A DNA stretch of 64,000 nucleotides from Crocinitomicaceae bacterium (GCA_029249445.1 JAQWHI010000003.1:1-64000), one strand, 5' to 3'. Numbered from the stretch's first letter, positions 22,733 to 34,144 are shown. Notes: generated by a model from the letters alone, not told the origin. Translations and numbers: made by a program.

Positions 22733-22910
22733 TTTATTAGCTTTTAAATGTTTATTGCTTTATGATGAATAGGAACGTATGCTCCTGCTCTACTTTTTCT
22801 GATAATGGGGACGATTAGTGCGGGTATCGTTTGCTCATGCCATTCACAATGGAACACTCAAAAGCGCGATAATCGCGGACCGCCTTTCCGCAAAATCAGA
22901 AGCAGCATTG
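22733..22910 (-). promoter_or_regulatory. Long structured intergenic region between rpsM and rpsK; candidate ribosomal protein leader or attenuator
   Basis: 178 nt with no obvious ORF. Hairpins GCGGA-N7-TCCGC (22875-22891), CGCGAT-A-ATCGCG (22865-22877, sharing GCG with the former), CCATT-GTG-AATGG. Structure inferred by eye only. Confidence 0.4.
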
Positions 22911-23276
22911 CTACTTCTTCTTATTCGCAACCGTTTTTCTTCTACCTTTTCTTGTACGAGAGTTATTCTTAGTTCGCTGACCTCTCAATGGTAAACCAGC
23001 TCTGTGACGAATACCTCTATTGCAACCAATATCCATCAAACGTTTGATGTTCAATTGAACTTCTGAACGCAAAGCACCTTCTACTTTGATTTCGTTAATT
23101 GCATTACGGATTGCAGACAATTGATCATCATTCCAATCTTGAACTTTGATACCTTCATCTACTTTCGCAGCTGCCAATACTTTAGCTGCTGTGCTTCTTC
23201 CAATTCCATAGATGTACGTCAATCCGATTACACCTCTCTTATTTTTTGGTAAATCAATACCTGCTATACGTGCCAT
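22911..23276 (-). CDS. rpsM: 30S ribosomal protein S13
   Basis: [55 protein letters not shown]. Confidence 0.98.
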   Translation of the reverse strand: MARIAGIDLPKNKRGVIGLTYIYGIGRSTAAKVLAAAKVDEGIKVQDWNDDQLSAIRNAINEIKVEGALRSEVQLNIKRLMDIGCNRGIRHRAGLPLRGQRTKNNSRTRKGRRKTVANKKK

Positions 23277-23349
23277 ATCTCTATCTGTTTTGAGTTATGA
23301 ATTTCAGAACCACCAATTGCATGCAATCGAGTAATCCATGAATCCAAGT

Positions 23350-23466
23350 TTACCCTTGTCTTTGTTTAAACTTTGGGTTCTTCTTGTTTATCACGTAAAC
23401 CCTTCCTTTTCTTTTAACGATTTTGCAGTCTGCAGATCGTTTCTTAACTGATGCTCTTACTTTCAT
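23350..23466 (-). CDS. rpmJ: 50S ribosomal protein L36 (absent from the ORF track because it is short)
   Basis: Manual translation: [38 protein letters not shown]. Confidence 0.97.
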   Translation of the reverse strand: MKVRASVKKRSADCKIVKRKGRVYVINKKNPKFKQRQG

Positions 23467-23496
23467 CTTTCTTATAATTATTCCGTTTTCAGTTTT

Positions 23497-23577
23497 TTAT
23501 TGAATTGCTTCGACAACTTTCCAAAGGCTTGCCTTCTCAGCAGTTTTTACAGTTCTTTCTAAAAACTTCGTTTTCAT
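23497..23577 (-). CDS. 26-aa short ORF between infA and rpmJ, start overlapping the infA stop (TAATG)
   Basis: Manual translation: [26 protein letters not shown]. Its ATG overlaps the infA TAA stop. Confidence 0.35.
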   Translation of the reverse strand: MKTKFLERTVKTAEKASLWKVVEAIQ

Positions 23578-23795
23578 TATTTATATCTAAATGTTATTCT
23601 ACCTTTTGTTAAATCGTAAGGCGACATTTCTACTTTAACCTTATCCCCTGGAAGAATTTTAATGTAATACATTCTCATTTTACCAGAAATATGTGCAGTA
23701 ATGACGTGACCATTCTCTAACTCCACGCGGAACATGGCGTTTGACAGTGCTTCGATGATTACTCCATCCTGTTCTATTGATGCTTGCTTTGCCAT
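23577..23795 (-). CDS. infA: Translation initiation factor IF-1
   Basis: [72 protein letters not shown]. Confidence 0.98.
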   Translation of the reverse strand: MAKQASIEQDGVIIEALSNAMFRVELENGHVITAHISGKMRMYYIKILPGDKVKVEMSPYDLTKGRITFRYK

Positions 23796-23797
23796 AA

Positions 23798-25162
23798 TTA
23801 AAATCCAGACATTTCACCTTGTGTTCTTCTTCCTTTAATCCTTGTACCTTCCATAAGGCCATCCATCTGACGATTCAACAAATACGATTCAACTTGCTGT
23901 AGCGTATCTAAAACAACGCCTACCATAATCAGTAGCGACGTACCCCCAAAGAATAGGGCGAAAGACGGATTCACTCCTGCTAATGCTGCAATTGCTGGAA
24001 ACACAGCAACTACCGCTAAGAATAGCGATCCAGGGAACGTAATTCTTGAAACGAGTGAATCGATATAATCAGCAGTATCTTCGCCAGGACGAATCCCAGG
24101 GATGAAACCACCGCTTCTTTTTAATTCATCCGCAATCTTTCTTGGATTAATCATTATCGCCGTGTAGAAATAAGTGAAAATGATAATCAGAATACCCAAT
24201 GCTGTATTGTAACCAACTCCATAGATATCACCGAACGTTTTGGCCATAAAACTATCTGGGGCAGTAAAAATCATGAGTGGGACCGTCATAATTGCTTGAG
24301 CAAAGATAATTGGCATTACTCCAGAAGCATTCACCTTAATTGGTAAGTAGTTTCTTGCACCCTGATCTTCTGCTGCTCTAGCTCCAACAAGACGTTTGGC
24401 GGTGTTCAATGGCACCTTGCGAACGCCTTGTACAATTAATATCGTACCCAAAACAACAATCATGAAAGCGAATATTTCGAGAACAATTTTAATAAGGTTT
24501 CCTGATTCTAGTCCAATCTCAGACATAAATGCCTGCGGAAGACGCGCAAGAATACCCACTGTAATAAGAAGTGAGATACCATTACCTACACCTTTATCCG
24601 TAATACGCTCTCCCAACCATACAGCGAACATTGCACCAGCGACTAACAAAACAATTGCAGAAATCCACACGAATGACCATGGATCATGTGCGAAAGCAGA
24701 GACAGGAGAACCTGTTCCTAAGTTTGCAGTTTTATTGGCAGCATACAAGGCAATGTATGTAGGTGCTTGGAAAGCACAAATCACAATGGTAAGAATCCGT
24801 GTATAATTATTGATTCTCTTTCTACCTGACTCGCCTTCTTGTTGCATTTTCTGGACAGCAGGTACAGCCATTCCTAAAAGTTGCATTATAATCGATGCAG
24901 AGATGTAGGGCATGATACCAAGCGCCATGATTGAAACGTTCGTAAAACTACCTCCTGTAAACAAGGACAACAACGTTTCAATTGCGTTTGCATCACCTGT
25001 GCTTTGAGCCTGATTTGCTTGCAAAACGGTGTAATCAACACCTGGAAGAATGATAAAAGATCCTACACGATAAATGAGAATTATCGATAGAGTTAATATA
25101 ATTCTCTTCCGAAGTTCTTCAACTTTCCAAATGTTTTTAATGTTCTCTATAAACTTTTTCAT
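23798..25162 (-). CDS. secY: Protein translocase subunit SecY
   Basis: 454 aa multi-[35 protein letters not shown]. Confidence 0.98.
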   Translation of the reverse strand: MKKFIENIKNIWKVEELRKRIILTLSIILIYRVGSFIILPGVDYTVLQANQAQSTGDANAIETLLSLFTGGSFTNVSIMALGIMPYISASIIMQLLGMAVPAVQKMQQEGESGRKRINNYTRILTIVICAFQAPTYIALYAANKTANLGTGSPVSAFAHDPWSFVWISAIVLLVAGAMFAVWLGERITDKGVGNGISLLITVGILARLPQAFMSEIGLESGNLIKIVLEIFAFMIVVLGTILIVQGVRKVPLNTAKRLVGARAAEDQGARNYLPIKVNASGVMPIIFAQAIMTVPLMIFTAPDSFMAKTFGDIYGVGYNTALGILIIIFTYFYTAIMINPRKIADELKRSGGFIPGIRPGEDTADYIDSLVSRITFPGSLFLAVVAVFPAIAALAGVNPSFALFFGGTSLLIMVGVVLDTLQQVESYLLNRQMDGLMEGTRIKGRRTQGEMSGF

Positions 25163-25187
25163 CAGCTAAAAATGTTGGCAAAGTTAA

Positions 25188-25634
25188 TTAGATTTCTGAA
25201 CAATTCCCACCTTGTCCTTCAATTGCTGTTTTCGCAGTTGATGAGAATTTGTGAGCAGTTACATCGATTTTCGACTTCAACTCTCCTCTTCCTAATATCT
25301 TTACTCTCTCATTTTTAGAGCATAAGCCATTTTCCTGAAGGATTGCCGGCGTAATTTCCTTCACTTTTTTGCGCTCAATTAATGATTGAATAATGTCCAA
25401 ATTAATTGCTTTGTACTCAACACGGTTGATGTTCTTGAAACCGAATTTAGGTACACGTCTTTGTAGTGGCATTTGACCACCTTCGAAACCAATTTTTCTA
25501 GAATATCCAGATCTTGATTTTGCTCCCTTGTGTCCACGCGTAGAAGTACCACCTCGACCAGATCCCTGACCTCGAGCGATTCTTTTTCGGTTTTTGGTAG
25601 AATCCTTCGCTGGAGTTAAATTATGTAAATTCAT
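25188..25634 (-). CDS. rplO: 50S ribosomal protein L15
   Basis: MNLHNLTPAKDSTKNRKRIARGQGSGRGGTSTRGHKGAKSRSGY. Confidence 0.97.
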   Translation of the reverse strand: MNLHNLTPAKDSTKNRKRIARGQGSGRGGTSTRGHKGAKSRSGYSRKIGFEGGQMPLQRRVPKFGFKNINRVEYKAINLDIIQSLIERKKVKEITPAILQENGLCSKNERVKILGRGELKSKIDVTAHKFSSTAKTAIEGQGGNCSEI

Positions 25635-25653
25635 CTTAAATGCTTTTTAGAGT

Positions 25654-25830
25654 TTAATCAACAACTTCTACTAAGTGTTGAACTTTATTAACCATTCCAA
25701 GGATTTGCGGAGTTGCTTCATGTTCTACAACTTGATTCAACTTTTTCAATCCTAATGCTTTAATCGTTGCTTTTTGTCTTGCAGTTCGATTAATAGCGCT
25801 TTTCGTTTGCTTAATTTTAATTTTCGCCAT
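25654..25830 (-). CDS. rpmD: 50S ribosomal protein L30 (absent from the ORF track)
   Basis: Manual translation: MAKIKIKQTKSAINRTARQKATIKALGLKKLNQVVEHEATPQILGMVNKVQHLVEVVD*; between rpsE and rplO as expected. Confidence 0.96.
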   Translation of the reverse strand: MAKIKIKQTKSAINRTARQKATIKALGLKKLNQVVEHEATPQILGMVNKVQHLVEVVD

Positions 25831-25841
25831 CGTTGCTAATA

Positions 25842-26360
25842 TTAACCGTTAAACACTTTATCCAAATCGACTCCTCTTTGCTTAGCAACAGAGACAGCAT
25901 CTCTCATTTGAGATAATGCATTGATTGTCGCTTTAACAACATTGTGAGGGTTCGATGAACCTTGTGACTTTGCTAAGACATTATGCACACCAACACTTTC
26001 CAATACAGCACGCATCGCACCACCTGCGATTACCCCCGTACCTTCAGAAGCTGGTCTCAATAAAACTCTCGCACCACTGAATTTTCCTTTTTGAATGTGA
26101 GGAACTGTACCGTGCAAAATAGGAACTTGGATCAAGTTCTTTTTCGCATCGTCAATTCCTTTCGAAATTGCCTCAGTCACCTCTTTTGCCTTTCCTAATC
26201 CGTGACCAACGATTCCGTTTTCATCACCAACAACTACAATTGCTGAGAAACTAAACGTACGTCCACCTTTCGTAACTTTCGTTACACGGTTCACGGCAAC
26301 AAGCTTGTCTTTAAGCTCGATATCTGCAGATTTTACTCTGTTTAATGGTTGTGTCGCCAT
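25842..26360 (-). CDS. rpsE: 30S ribosomal protein S5
   Basis: [43 protein letters not shown]. Confidence 0.98.
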   Translation of the reverse strand: MATQPLNRVKSADIELKDKLVAVNRVTKVTKGGRTFSFSAIVVVGDENGIVGHGLGKAKEVTEAISKGIDDAKKNLIQVPILHGTVPHIQKGKFSGARVLLRPASEGTGVIAGGAMRAVLESVGVHNVLAKSQGSSNPHNVVKATINALSQMRDAVSVAKQRGVDLDKVFNG

Positions 26361-26366
26361 ATCTCC

Positions 26367-26720
26367 TTAAAATTTTAGTCCGCCTTCTCTCGCTGAGTCA
26401 GCTAATGATTTAACTCTACCGTGGTACAAGTATCCATTTCTATCGAATACTACCGTATCAATTCCGGCTTTGATTGCTTTTTCTGCTACCTCTTTACCTA
26501 CTACAGACGCCTGATCAATTTTGTTTCCTTTTGCCGCTTCTTTATTATTGTATGAAGATGCAGAAACCAAAGTTGTTCCTGTTGAATCGTCTATAATTTG
26601 AGCATAGATTTGTTTGTTGCTTCGAAAAACAGACAAACGAGGCATCGCAGAAGTTCCAGAAACATTCTTTCTGATTCTTCTTTTGATTTTTGCTCTTCTT
26701 GTTACTTTACTAAATGCCAT
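26367..26720 (-). CDS. rplR: 50S ribosomal protein L18
   Basis: [46 protein letters not shown]. Confidence 0.98.
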   Translation of the reverse strand: MAFSKVTRRAKIKRRIRKNVSGTSAMPRLSVFRSNKQIYAQIIDDSTGTTLVSASSYNNKEAAKGNKIDQASVVGKEVAEKAIKAGIDTVVFDRNGYLYHGRVKSLADSAREGGLKF

Positions 26721-26742
26721 AACTAATTAAGATATCTAATTA

Positions 26743-27294
26743 TTATTTCGCTGCTGTTTTACCAGCTTTTCTTCTGAGTTCTTCACCGACGTATTTCACA
26801 CCTTTTCCTTTGTACGGTTCTGGTTTACGGAGGGATCGAATCTTGGCAGCTACTTGTCCGACCAATTGCTTATCGTGAGACTCCAATGTTACAATTGGGG
26901 CCTTACCTTTTTCAGACACTGTTGATACCTTAATTTCTTTAGGAAGTTCGATTACGAATGGATGAGAGTAACCTAATGACAACTCAAGTCTTTGACCACT
27001 TGCATTGGCACGGTAACCTACACCTACTACTTCTAATTCCTTTTTGAACCCTTCTGAAACTCCGATACACATATTATTCACTAATGAACGGTACAAACCG
27101 TGCTTAGCTCTGTGATCAGGCGTATCTGATTCGCGGGTGAAAGACACTGATCCTTCATTGATGCTCATTGAAACACAAGAATCCATTTCTTGAGTCAATT
27201 CACCTTTAGGACCCTTAACTGTAACTACGTTACCGTCAACTTTCACTTCTACTCCACTCGGGACTGTTACTGGGGATTTACCTATCCTTGACAT
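26743..27294 (-). CDS. rplF: 50S ribosomal protein L6
   Basis: MSRIGKSPVTVPSGVEV; RKPEPYKGKGVKYVGEELRRKAGK. Confidence 0.98.
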   Translation of the reverse strand: MSRIGKSPVTVPSGVEVKVDGNVVTVKGPKGELTQEMDSCVSMSINEGSVSFTRESDTPDHRAKHGLYRSLVNNMCIGVSEGFKKELEVVGVGYRANASGQRLELSLGYSHPFVIELPKEIKVSTVSEKGKAPIVTLESHDKQLVGQVAAKIRSLRKPEPYKGKGVKYVGEELRRKAGKTAAK

Positions 27295-27313
27295 TTCTCT
27301 TAATATTTAACTA

Positions 27314-27712
27314 TTAATAAACGTAAGCGAGAACCTCTCCTCCTACGTTATCTCTTTTTGCTTGTTTTCCTGTAACAACACCTTTAGATGTTGAAACAAT
27401 TGCAATTCCCAGCCCATTCAATACACGTGGCATATCAGATGCTGAACTGTATTTACGAAGTCCTGGTCTAGAAGCTCTTTGCAATTTTGTGATTGCAGGA
27501 ACTTTAGTTGATGCATTGTATTTCAAAGCAATTTTAATGTTGCCTTGTTTGTTGTCGTCTTCGAATTTGAAGTTCGTAATATATCCTTGATCAAACAAAA
27601 TTTGAGTCATTGCTCTTTTTGTGTTTGAACCAGGAATATCAACTGTCTTCAACCCTGCCGAACTTGCGTTTCGAATTCGAGTCAGAAAATCTGCTATTGG
27701 ATCTGTATTCAT
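27314..27712 (-). CDS. rpsH: 30S ribosomal protein S8
   Basis: MNTDPIADFLTRIRNA; GLGIAIVSTSKGVVTGKQAKRDNVGGEVLAYVY. Confidence 0.98.
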   Translation of the reverse strand: MNTDPIADFLTRIRNASSAGLKTVDIPGSNTKRAMTQILFDQGYITNFKFEDDNKQGNIKIALKYNASTKVPAITKLQRASRPGLRKYSSASDMPRVLNGLGIAIVSTSKGVVTGKQAKRDNVGGEVLAYVY

Positions 27713-27771
27713 ATTTATTTGTTTCGGTAACGGTTTTCAACGTGACTTGAACCTGAAACCAGTTTATAATT

Positions 27772-28086
27772 TTACCAACTTGCTTTTTTAACACCTGGGA
27801 TTTTACCATCTAAAGCCATTTCACGGAATGTAACACGTGAAATACCAAACTGACGCATATACCCTCTAGGTCGACCTGTCAATCCACATCTGTTATGAAC
27901 TCTACATTTTGCCGAGTTAGCAGGAAGTTTTTGCAATTTGATCATTGCATCCCACTTTGCCTCTTGCATTTCTTCAGAGTCATCTGTTGACTTTAAGATC
28001 TTAGTTAACTCCTCACGCTTTGCTGCGTAACGAGCTGCTAGTCTTTCTCTTTTGCGCTCACGCGCTTTCATTGATTCTTTAGCCAT
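27772..28086 (-). CDS. rpsN: 30S ribosomal protein S14 (non-zinc form)
   Basis: [52 protein letters not shown]. Confidence 0.97.
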   Translation of the reverse strand: MAKESMKARERKRERLAARYAAKREELTKILKSTDDSEEMQEAKWDAMIKLQKLPANSAKCRVHNRCGLTGRPRGYMRQFGISRVTFREMALDGKIPGVKKASW

Positions 28087-28092
28087 GTCTTA

Positions 28093-28644
28093 TTATTTTT
28101 TTTGAAATGGAAATCCGAATGCATCAAGCAACGCTTTACCTTCTTCATCACTGTCAGCTGTGGTGACGAATGTAATATCCATTCCCATCATGCGGTTCAC
28201 TTTATCAATATCAATTTCTGGGAAAATAATGTGTTCTTTCACTCCCATGTTGAAGTTTCCTCGGCCATCAAATCCTTTTGGATTGATTCCTCTAAAGTCA
28301 CGCGTACGTGGCAAAGCAACCGCAATAAAACGATCCAAGAAGTTGTACATGTTGTTACCTCTCAATGTTACTTTCGTTCCAATTGGCATCCCTTTTCTTA
28401 ATTTAAAGTTAGAGATGTCTTTCTTAGAAATAGTTGCAACTGCTTTTTGTCCAACGATGCGAGATAAATCTTCAACCGCGGTGTCAACTAATTTTTTGTC
28501 AGCTACAGCATCACCGATACCCTGGCTAACAACAATTTTTGTAAGTTTCGGCACCTTCATTGAGGATTTGTAACCGAACTTTTCAGTAAGAGCTGGAATA
28601 ATCTCAGCTTGATACTGCTCTCGAAGTCTTGGTGTATAACTCAT
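28093..28644 (-). CDS. rplE: 50S ribosomal protein L5
   Basis: [35 protein letters not shown]. Confidence 0.98.
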   Translation of the reverse strand: MSYTPRLREQYQAEIIPALTEKFGYKSSMKVPKLTKIVVSQGIGDAVADKKLVDTAVEDLSRIVGQKAVATISKKDISNFKLRKGMPIGTKVTLRGNNMYNFLDRFIAVALPRTRDFRGINPKGFDGRGNFNMGVKEHIIFPEIDIDKVNRMMGMDITFVTTADSDEEGKALLDAFGFPFQKK

Positions 28645-28647
28645 AAT

Positions 28648-28965
28648 CTATTTGATTTCGTCCCCTGACTTTTTTGAATAACGTACTAATTTTCCATTTT
28701 TGTCTGCCTTACGACCCATGCGAGATGCCTGACCGTTAACGACAACCATAAGGTTTGAAATATGGATTCCAGCTTCCTGTTCCACAATTCCTCCCTGAGG
28801 ATCTGCTGCGCTCGGCTTTTGGTGTTTCTTAATTAAGTTTACACCTTCAACTTTCGCTCGCGATTTTTTCTTGTCAATCGAAAGAATGCTTCCTTCCTGA
28901 CCTCTTGATTCACCACTAATAACTTTAACAGTGTCTCCTACTTTAATGTGTAATTTCTGTTGCAT
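28648..28965 (-). CDS. rplX: 50S ribosomal protein L24
   Basis: KVGDTVKVISGESRGQEGSILSIDKKKSRAKVEGVNLIKKHQKP. Confidence 0.97.
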   Translation of the reverse strand: MQQKLHIKVGDTVKVISGESRGQEGSILSIDKKKSRAKVEGVNLIKKHQKPSAADPQGGIVEQEAGIHISNLMVVVNGQASRMGRKADKNGKLVRYSKKSGDEIK

Positions 28966-28983
28966 AACGTCAATTATTAAAAA

Positions 28984-29352
28984 TTAAAGTACCTCAGGAG
29001 CAAGTGAAACTACCTTCATGTAGTCTGCATCACGTAGCTCTCGAGCAACTGGTCCGAAAATACGAGTTCCCCTCATCTCACCTGCTTGATTCAAAATAAC
29101 GCAAGCGTTATCATCAAAGCGGATATAAGAACCGTCTGGACGACGTACTTCTTTCTTCGTTCTTACTATTACTGCTGTAGCCACAGTTCCTTTTTTGACT
29201 TGGCCGTTTGGCATCGCACTCTTTACAGTAACTACAATTTTGTCACCGACAGAAGCATAACGACGTTTCGTTCCTCCTAAAACACGGATCACTAAAACTT
29301 CTTTTGCTCCAGAGTTGTCTGCCACTCTTAGTCTTGATTCAGTTTGTATCAT
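28984..29352 (-). CDS. rplN: 50S ribosomal protein L14
   Basis: [41 protein letters not shown]. Confidence 0.98.
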   Translation of the reverse strand: MIQTESRLRVADNSGAKEVLVIRVLGGTKRRYASVGDKIVVTVKSAMPNGQVKKGTVATAVIVRTKKEVRRPDGSYIRFDDNACVILNQAGEMRGTRIFGPVARELRDADYMKVVSLAPEVL

Positions 29353-29361
29353 TACTCTAAA

Positions 29362-29619
29362 TTATTTAGCTCGTTCAACAATCTCTACCAATCTCCAGTT
29401 CTTTGATTTCGATAACGGACGTGTTTCCATGATACGAACAGTATCACCTTCTCCACATTCATTTTTCTCATCATGAGCCACAAACTTAGTAGTGTTCTTC
29501 ACGAACTTACCATACTTAGGGTGCTTTACTTTACGCTCTACTGATACAACAATTGACTTGTCCATCTTGTCGCTAGTAACAATCCCTATACGTTCTTTTC
29601 TTAAATTACGCTTTTCCAT
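29362..29619 (-). CDS. rpsQ: 30S ribosomal protein S17
   Basis: [35 protein letters not shown]. Confidence 0.97.
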   Translation of the reverse strand: MEKRNLRKERIGIVTSDKMDKSIVVSVERKVKHPKYGKFVKNTTKFVAHDEKNECGEGDTVRIMETRPLSKSKNWRLVEIVERAK

Positions 29620-29643
29620 TGTAAGCTAATTTCGATGCTCAAG

Positions 29644-29838
29644 CTAAGCTTGAGCTTCACGTTTTGTTAATTCTGTTTTCAATTTTGCGATAGAACGTCT
29701 AAGACTTCTAATCTGCAATGGATTTTCCATAGGTGCAACGCTGTGCGCCAACTTCATCTTCACCAATTGCTCTGATCTGTTCGCAATCTGATCTTGTATG
29801 TCTGCATCAGACATTTTTGTAATTTCTTGCTGCTTCAT
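29644..29838 (-). CDS. rpmC: 50S ribosomal protein L29
   Basis: 64 aa; KMKLAHSVAPMENPLQIRSLRRSIAKLKTELTKRE. Confidence 0.96.
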   Translation of the reverse strand: MKQQEITKMSDADIQDQIANRSEQLVKMKLAHSVAPMENPLQIRSLRRSIAKLKTELTKREAQA

Positions 29839-29845
29839 CGTTTAA

Positions 29846-30274
29846 CTATTTTCCTGGTACAACATAGTCGTGACGTGTCACGAATTTACATTTCACAGGT
29901 AGTTTCTGTGCTGCCAAACGCATTGCTTCTTTCGCTGTTTCATACGGAACTCCATCAGCTTCGAAAAGAATACGACCTGGTCTCACAACTGCAACCCAAT
30001 GACTTGGTGCCCCTTTACCTTTACCCATACGTACTTCTGCCGGCTTCGATGTCACTGGCTTGTCTGGGAAAATGCGGATCCATACCTTACCTTCACGCTT
30101 CATGTATCTGGTAACAGCGATACGAGAAGCTTCAATTTGACGTGAAGTTAGCCATCCTGGCTCCAAAGTCTTTAGTCCAAAAGATCCGAAAGATACAGTG
30201 CTTCCTCTATGAGCAAGACCTCTATTTCTTCCCTTCTGAGCCTTTCTAAATTTGGTTCTTTTTGGTGATAACAT
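29846..30274 (-). CDS. rplP: 50S ribosomal protein L16
   Basis: [43 protein letters not shown]. Confidence 0.98.
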   Translation of the reverse strand: MLSPKRTKFRKAQKGRNRGLAHRGSTVSFGSFGLKTLEPGWLTSRQIEASRIAVTRYMKREGKVWIRIFPDKPVTSKPAEVRMGKGKGAPSHWVAVVRPGRILFEADGVPYETAKEAMRLAAQKLPVKCKFVTRHDYVVPGK

Positions 30275-30322
30275 TTTTCTCTGTTATTAAATTTTGTAAA
30301 TCATTTCGATTTCTCGAAACTC

Positions 30323-31036
30323 TTATTTTTTAGGTCTTCTCTTACCTCCACCGCCTTGGCGCTTACCTCCTTTACCTGAGGCTTGTCCAACGTTAGGAGA
30401 AAGATCGCGTTTTCCATAAACCTCACCCTTACAGATCCAAACCTTAATACCAAGGCGACCATAAGTGGTGTGTGCTTCTGCCAACGCATAATCAATGTCA
30501 GCTCTGAACGTATGTAACGGAGTACGTCCATCCTTGTACATTTCTGTACGAGCCATCTCTGCGCCATTCAAACGTCCAGAAATCTTTACTTTGATTCCTT
30601 CCGCTCCCATTCGCATTGTGCTCGCGATGCTCATTTTAATTGCTCTTCTGAAAGAAATTCGTGCTTCCAATTGACGAGCGATTCCGTCAGCCACCAATCG
30701 AGCGTCCAATTCAGGACGTTTTACCTCGAAAATATTGATTTGAATCTCCTTCTTTGTAAGCTTCTTCAACTCTTCTTTCAACTTGTCAACTTCTTGACCA
30801 CCTTTACCAATGATTACTCCTGGACGCGCTGTGTTAATAGTAACGGTTACTAACTTTAACGTTCTCTCGATGATAATCTTGGCAATGCTTGCTCTAGATA
30901 AACGAGCACGAAGGTACCTACGAATTTTGTCGTCTTCAACGAGTTTGTCTTTGTAGTCATCACCTCCATACCAGTTAGAATCCCATCCTTGGATGAAACC
31001 TAATCTATTTCCTATTGGATTTGTTTTTTGTCCCAT
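30323..31036 (-). CDS. rpsC: 30S ribosomal protein S3
   Basis: [61 protein letters not shown]. Confidence 0.98.
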   Translation of the reverse strand: MGQKTNPIGNRLGFIQGWDSNWYGGDDYKDKLVEDDKIRRYLRARLSRASIAKIIIERTLKLVTVTINTARPGVIIGKGGQEVDKLKEELKKLTKKEIQINIFEVKRPELDARLVADGIARQLEARISFRRAIKMSIASTMRMGAEGIKVKISGRLNGAEMARTEMYKDGRTPLHTFRADIDYALAEAHTTYGRLGIKVWICKGEVYGKRDLSPNVGQASGKGGKRQGGGGKRRPKK

Positions 31037-31046
31037 TTATCTAAAA

Positions 31047-31448
31047 TTATTCCGCGTTCTTAGCGTCTACGACGATAGTTACGTGATTTGATCTTTTTCT
31101 AATTCTATGCGCTCGTCCTTGTGGTGCCGGTTGAATTCTTTTCAACATTCCTGCTGACCCCACTTGAATCTCTTTTACGTATAGTGTCTCTTCCTCGATA
31201 CTCTTATCTTCATTTTTCTGCTCCCAATTTGCGATTGCAGAACGAAGCAATTTACCAAGGCTGGTAGACGCATCTTTTGCGTTGTGTTGCAATATGTTCA
31301 AAGCTTTGTTTACTTCCTCTCCACGAACAAGATCTGCAACTAATCTCATCTTACGTGGTGTGATTGGCGAATTGTTCAACTTTGCAAATGCAATTGACTT
31401 GTTCGCTTCTTTTCTAGCTTCGGCTTTTAATCTCTTTCTAGCTCCCAT
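31047..31448 (-). CDS. rplV: 50S ribosomal protein L22
   Basis: [48 protein letters not shown]. Confidence 0.97.
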   Translation of the reverse strand: MGARKRLKAEARKEANKSIAFAKLNNSPITPRKMRLVADLVRGEEVNKALNILQHNAKDASTSLGKLLRSAIANWEQKNEDKSIEEETLYVKEIQVGSAGMLKRIQPAPQGRAHRIRKRSNHVTIVVDAKNAE

Positions 31449-31450
31449 AA

Positions 31451-31729
31451 CTATCTTTTCTTATCTTTCTTATTTCCACCATGTCCACGGAAGTTACGCG
31501 TTGGAGCAAATTCCCCAAGTTTGTGTCCTACCATATTCTCGGTTACGAAAACAGGAATAAATTTATTACCATTATGAACTGCGAAAGTTAATCCAACAAA
31601 ATCAGGAGTAATAGTACTTGCCCTTGACCATGTTTTGATAACTTGCTTGTTACCTGACTCTTGTGCATCATCTACACGCTTCATTAGCTTGTAGTGTACG
31701 AAAGGTGGTTTTTTTAATGAACGACTCAT
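31451..31729 (-). CDS. rpsS: 30S ribosomal protein S19
   Basis: [44 protein letters not shown]. Confidence 0.98.
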   Translation of the reverse strand: MSRSLKKPPFVHYKLMKRVDDAQESGNKQVIKTWSRASTITPDFVGLTFAVHNGNKFIPVFVTENMVGHKLGEFAPTRNFRGHGGNKKDKKR

Positions 31730-31736
31730 ATCCTAA

Positions 31737-32561
31737 TTATTTTTTTCTTTTTTCAATAATAAATCTATCAGAGTACTTTTTCTTCGCACGCGTTTTAAAT
31801 CCTTTAGCAGGAATACCATTACGAGATCTTGGATGACCTCCAGCATTCTTACCTTCACCACCTCCCATTGGGTGATCAACTGGATTCATAACTACACCAC
31901 GCACCCTTGGACGACGTCCTTGCCATCTTGTTCTTCCGGCTTTACCAGAAACTGTCAAGTTGTGCTCTGAGTTAGAAACAGATCCGACTGTTGCTAAACA
32001 TGTTGTAAGGATCATTCTCGTTTCTCCAGAAGGCATCTTAACAATGGCATAACGACCATCTCTTGCGTTCAATTGAGCGTAGGTTCCTGCTCCACGAGCA
32101 ATAGCTCCGCCTTTTCCAGGCTTCAACTCAATATTATGAATAACTGTTCCCAATGGCATATCTGCTAAGAACATAGCATTTCCAACATTAGGAGTTGCTT
32201 CGGCTCCAGACATCAAAGTATCTCCAACTTTCAGTCCTTCCGGCGCTACGATGTAACGTTTTTCACCATCCGCATAATACAACAAAGCAATACGTGCTGT
32301 TCGGTTTGGATCATATTCGATCGACTTAACCGTAGCAGGAACGCCATGCTTGTCTCTTTTGAAATCAATGACTCGGTACTTTTGTTTGTGACCACCACCA
32401 ATGTAGCGCATCGTCATTCTACCGTCATTGTTACGACCACCGGACTTGTTCTTTCCTTTTACCAAACTCTTTTCAGGAGCTCTTTTGGTAACCTCAGAAT
32501 AGTCACTATTGATCTTGTGTCTTTGCCCTGGAGTTGTAGGCTTGAATTTTTTAAGACCCAT
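31737..32561 (-). CDS. rplB: 50S ribosomal protein L2
   Basis: [62 protein letters not shown]. Confidence 0.98.
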   Translation of the reverse strand: MGLKKFKPTTPGQRHKINSDYSEVTKRAPEKSLVKGKNKSGGRNNDGRMTMRYIGGGHKQKYRVIDFKRDKHGVPATVKSIEYDPNRTARIALLYYADGEKRYIVAPEGLKVGDTLMSGAEATPNVGNAMFLADMPLGTVIHNIELKPGKGGAIARGAGTYAQLNARDGRYAIVKMPSGETRMILTTCLATVGSVSNSEHNLTVSGKAGRTRWQGRRPRVRGVVMNPVDHPMGGGEGKNAGGHPRSRNGIPAKGFKTRAKKKYSDRFIIEKRKK

Positions 32562-32571
32562 TTTTTAGTGC

Positions 32572-32868
32572 TTAAAAGTTATTAAATAAATCAATCGTCT
32601 CTCCATCTGCAACTGTTACAATAGCTTTTTTCCACTTCTTACTAGGTTGCTCAACGATACCTCTATTCGTATACTTTGTAGAGGATTTCCCACCGCCATA
32701 ATTCATGGTACGAACTTCAGTTATAGAAACTCCATACATGTTCTCGACGGCATTTTTTATTTCAATCTTATTCGCAGATCGATCCACAGCGAACGTAAAA
32801 CGGTTTAGGTCCTCGCTTTGCGCTGTAGCTTTCTCTGTAATAATTGGTTTTTTAATAATTGTCTTCAT
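32572..32868 (-). CDS. rplW: 50S ribosomal protein L23
   Basis: IIKKPIITEKATAQSEDLNRFTFAVDRSANKIEIKNAVENMYGVSI. Confidence 0.97.
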   Translation of the reverse strand: MKTIIKKPIITEKATAQSEDLNRFTFAVDRSANKIEIKNAVENMYGVSITEVRTMNYGGGKSSTKYTNRGIVEQPSKKWKKAIVTVADGETIDLFNNF

Positions 32869-32875
32869 CTCTCAA

Positions 32876-33502
32876 TTAGTTTAGAATCTTTTCGATTACT
32901 TCTATTGAACTTTTGGCCATTACAACTTTACCTGCATTCAACACATCATATGTGTTCACCGAATCAGCTGTTACGACCTTTACTTTCTTAAGGTTACGTG
33001 AAGACAAATAAACGTTGTCATTCTTCTCACCTAAAATCATCAAAACTTTCTCGTTTTCAAGTTTCAAGTTACTCAACAATGACCTGAAATCTTTAGTTCT
33101 TATCACATCCATTGCTGGATCTTCAATGACCATGATATCTTTCGACTTTGCTTTGTAAGTGAATGCCGACTTGCGTGCTAAACGTTTGGTCTTTACATTC
33201 AATTTAAAACTGTAATTACGTGGGCGTGGTCCAAAAATACGACCTCCTCCAATACGAGTTCCAGACTTGACAGACCCCGCACGAGCTCCACCAGTTCCTT
33301 TTTGCTTCTTAATTTTCTTTGTAGATCCCGTGATTTCACTTCTCTCTTTGGCCTTGTGCGTCCCTTGACGGCGATTGGCCAAATGCTGTTTCACATCTAA
33401 GTAGATGGCATGATCATTAGGCTCGATACCGAACACGTCTTTTGATAAGCTAACTTCCTTAGTTGTAGCAGCTCCTTTTGCGCTTGTTACTTTTAATTTC
33501 AT
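32876..33502 (-). CDS. rplD: 50S ribosomal protein L4
   Basis: ANRRQGTHKAKERSEITGSTKKIKKQKGTGGARAGSVKSGTRIGGGRIFGPRPRNY. Confidence 0.97.
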   Translation of the reverse strand: MKLKVTSAKGAATTKEVSLSKDVFGIEPNDHAIYLDVKQHLANRRQGTHKAKERSEITGSTKKIKKQKGTGGARAGSVKSGTRIGGGRIFGPRPRNYSFKLNVKTKRLARKSAFTYKAKSKDIMVIEDPAMDVIRTKDFRSLLSNLKLENEKVLMILGEKNDNVYLSSRNLKKVKVVTADSVNTYDVLNAGKVVMAKSSIEVIEKILN

Positions 33503-34116
33503 TACTTCTCAATTATTACGGTTGAACCTTTTGATCCAGGAACAGACCCCTTCACAATTACTAAATTCTTATCTGCAAGAACTTTCAACACCTGAAGATT
33601 TTCGATTTTAACACGCTCGTTTCCCATTTGTCCTGCCATTCGCATTCCTTTGAATACACGCGCTGGGTATGATGCAGCTCCAATCGATCCTGGTGCACGC
33701 AATCTGTTGTGTTGTCCATGAGTAGCTTGTCCAACTCCACCAAAATTGTGACGTTTAACAACCCCTTGGAAACCTTTACCTTTGGATGTTCCTACTACAG
33801 CAACGTATTCACCTTCTTCAAAGATGGTCGCGTCAACTGTATCACCGAGATTAAGTTCATCGAAACCTTTAAACTCAACTAATTTCGACTTAGGATCTGT
33901 TTTAGCTTTTTTAAAGTGACCTTTCAGTGCATTTGGAGTGTTTTTATCCTTACGGTCTCCAAACCCAAGCTGAACTGCCTCGTAACCATCTCTGTCTTGT
34001 GTTTTGATTTGGGTCACAACACAAGGACCAGCCTCTATCACTGTGCATGGCAATGATTTACCCTCGGCACTGTAAATGCTAGTCATTCCGACTTTTCTAC
34101 CAATAATTCCTGGCAT
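33502..34116 (-). CDS. rplC: 50S ribosomal protein L3
   Basis: [49 protein letters not shown]. Confidence 0.98.
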   Translation of the reverse strand: MPGIIGRKVGMTSIYSAEGKSLPCTVIEAGPCVVTQIKTQDRDGYEAVQLGFGDRKDKNTPNALKGHFKKAKTDPKSKLVEFKGFDELNLGDTVDATIFEEGEYVAVVGTSKGKGFQGVVKRHNFGGVGQATHGQHNRLRAPGSIGAASYPARVFKGMRMAGQMGNERVKIENLQVLKVLADKNLVIVKGSVPGSKGSTVIIEK

Positions 34117-34144
34117 ACTTTAACTATTAATTATTAAAACTTAT

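Noticed and set aside
24396-24806. 136-aa ORF antisense to secY
   Set aside because: Mirror ORF inside a conserved gene; low-complexity reading of the opposite strand.
28160-28573. 137-aa ORF antisense to rplE
   Set aside because: Fully contained opposite a ribosomal protein gene; no start context or domain.
30301-30567. 88-aa ORF in another frame overlapping rpsC
   Set aside because: Out-of-frame shadow of rpsC; no independent evidence.
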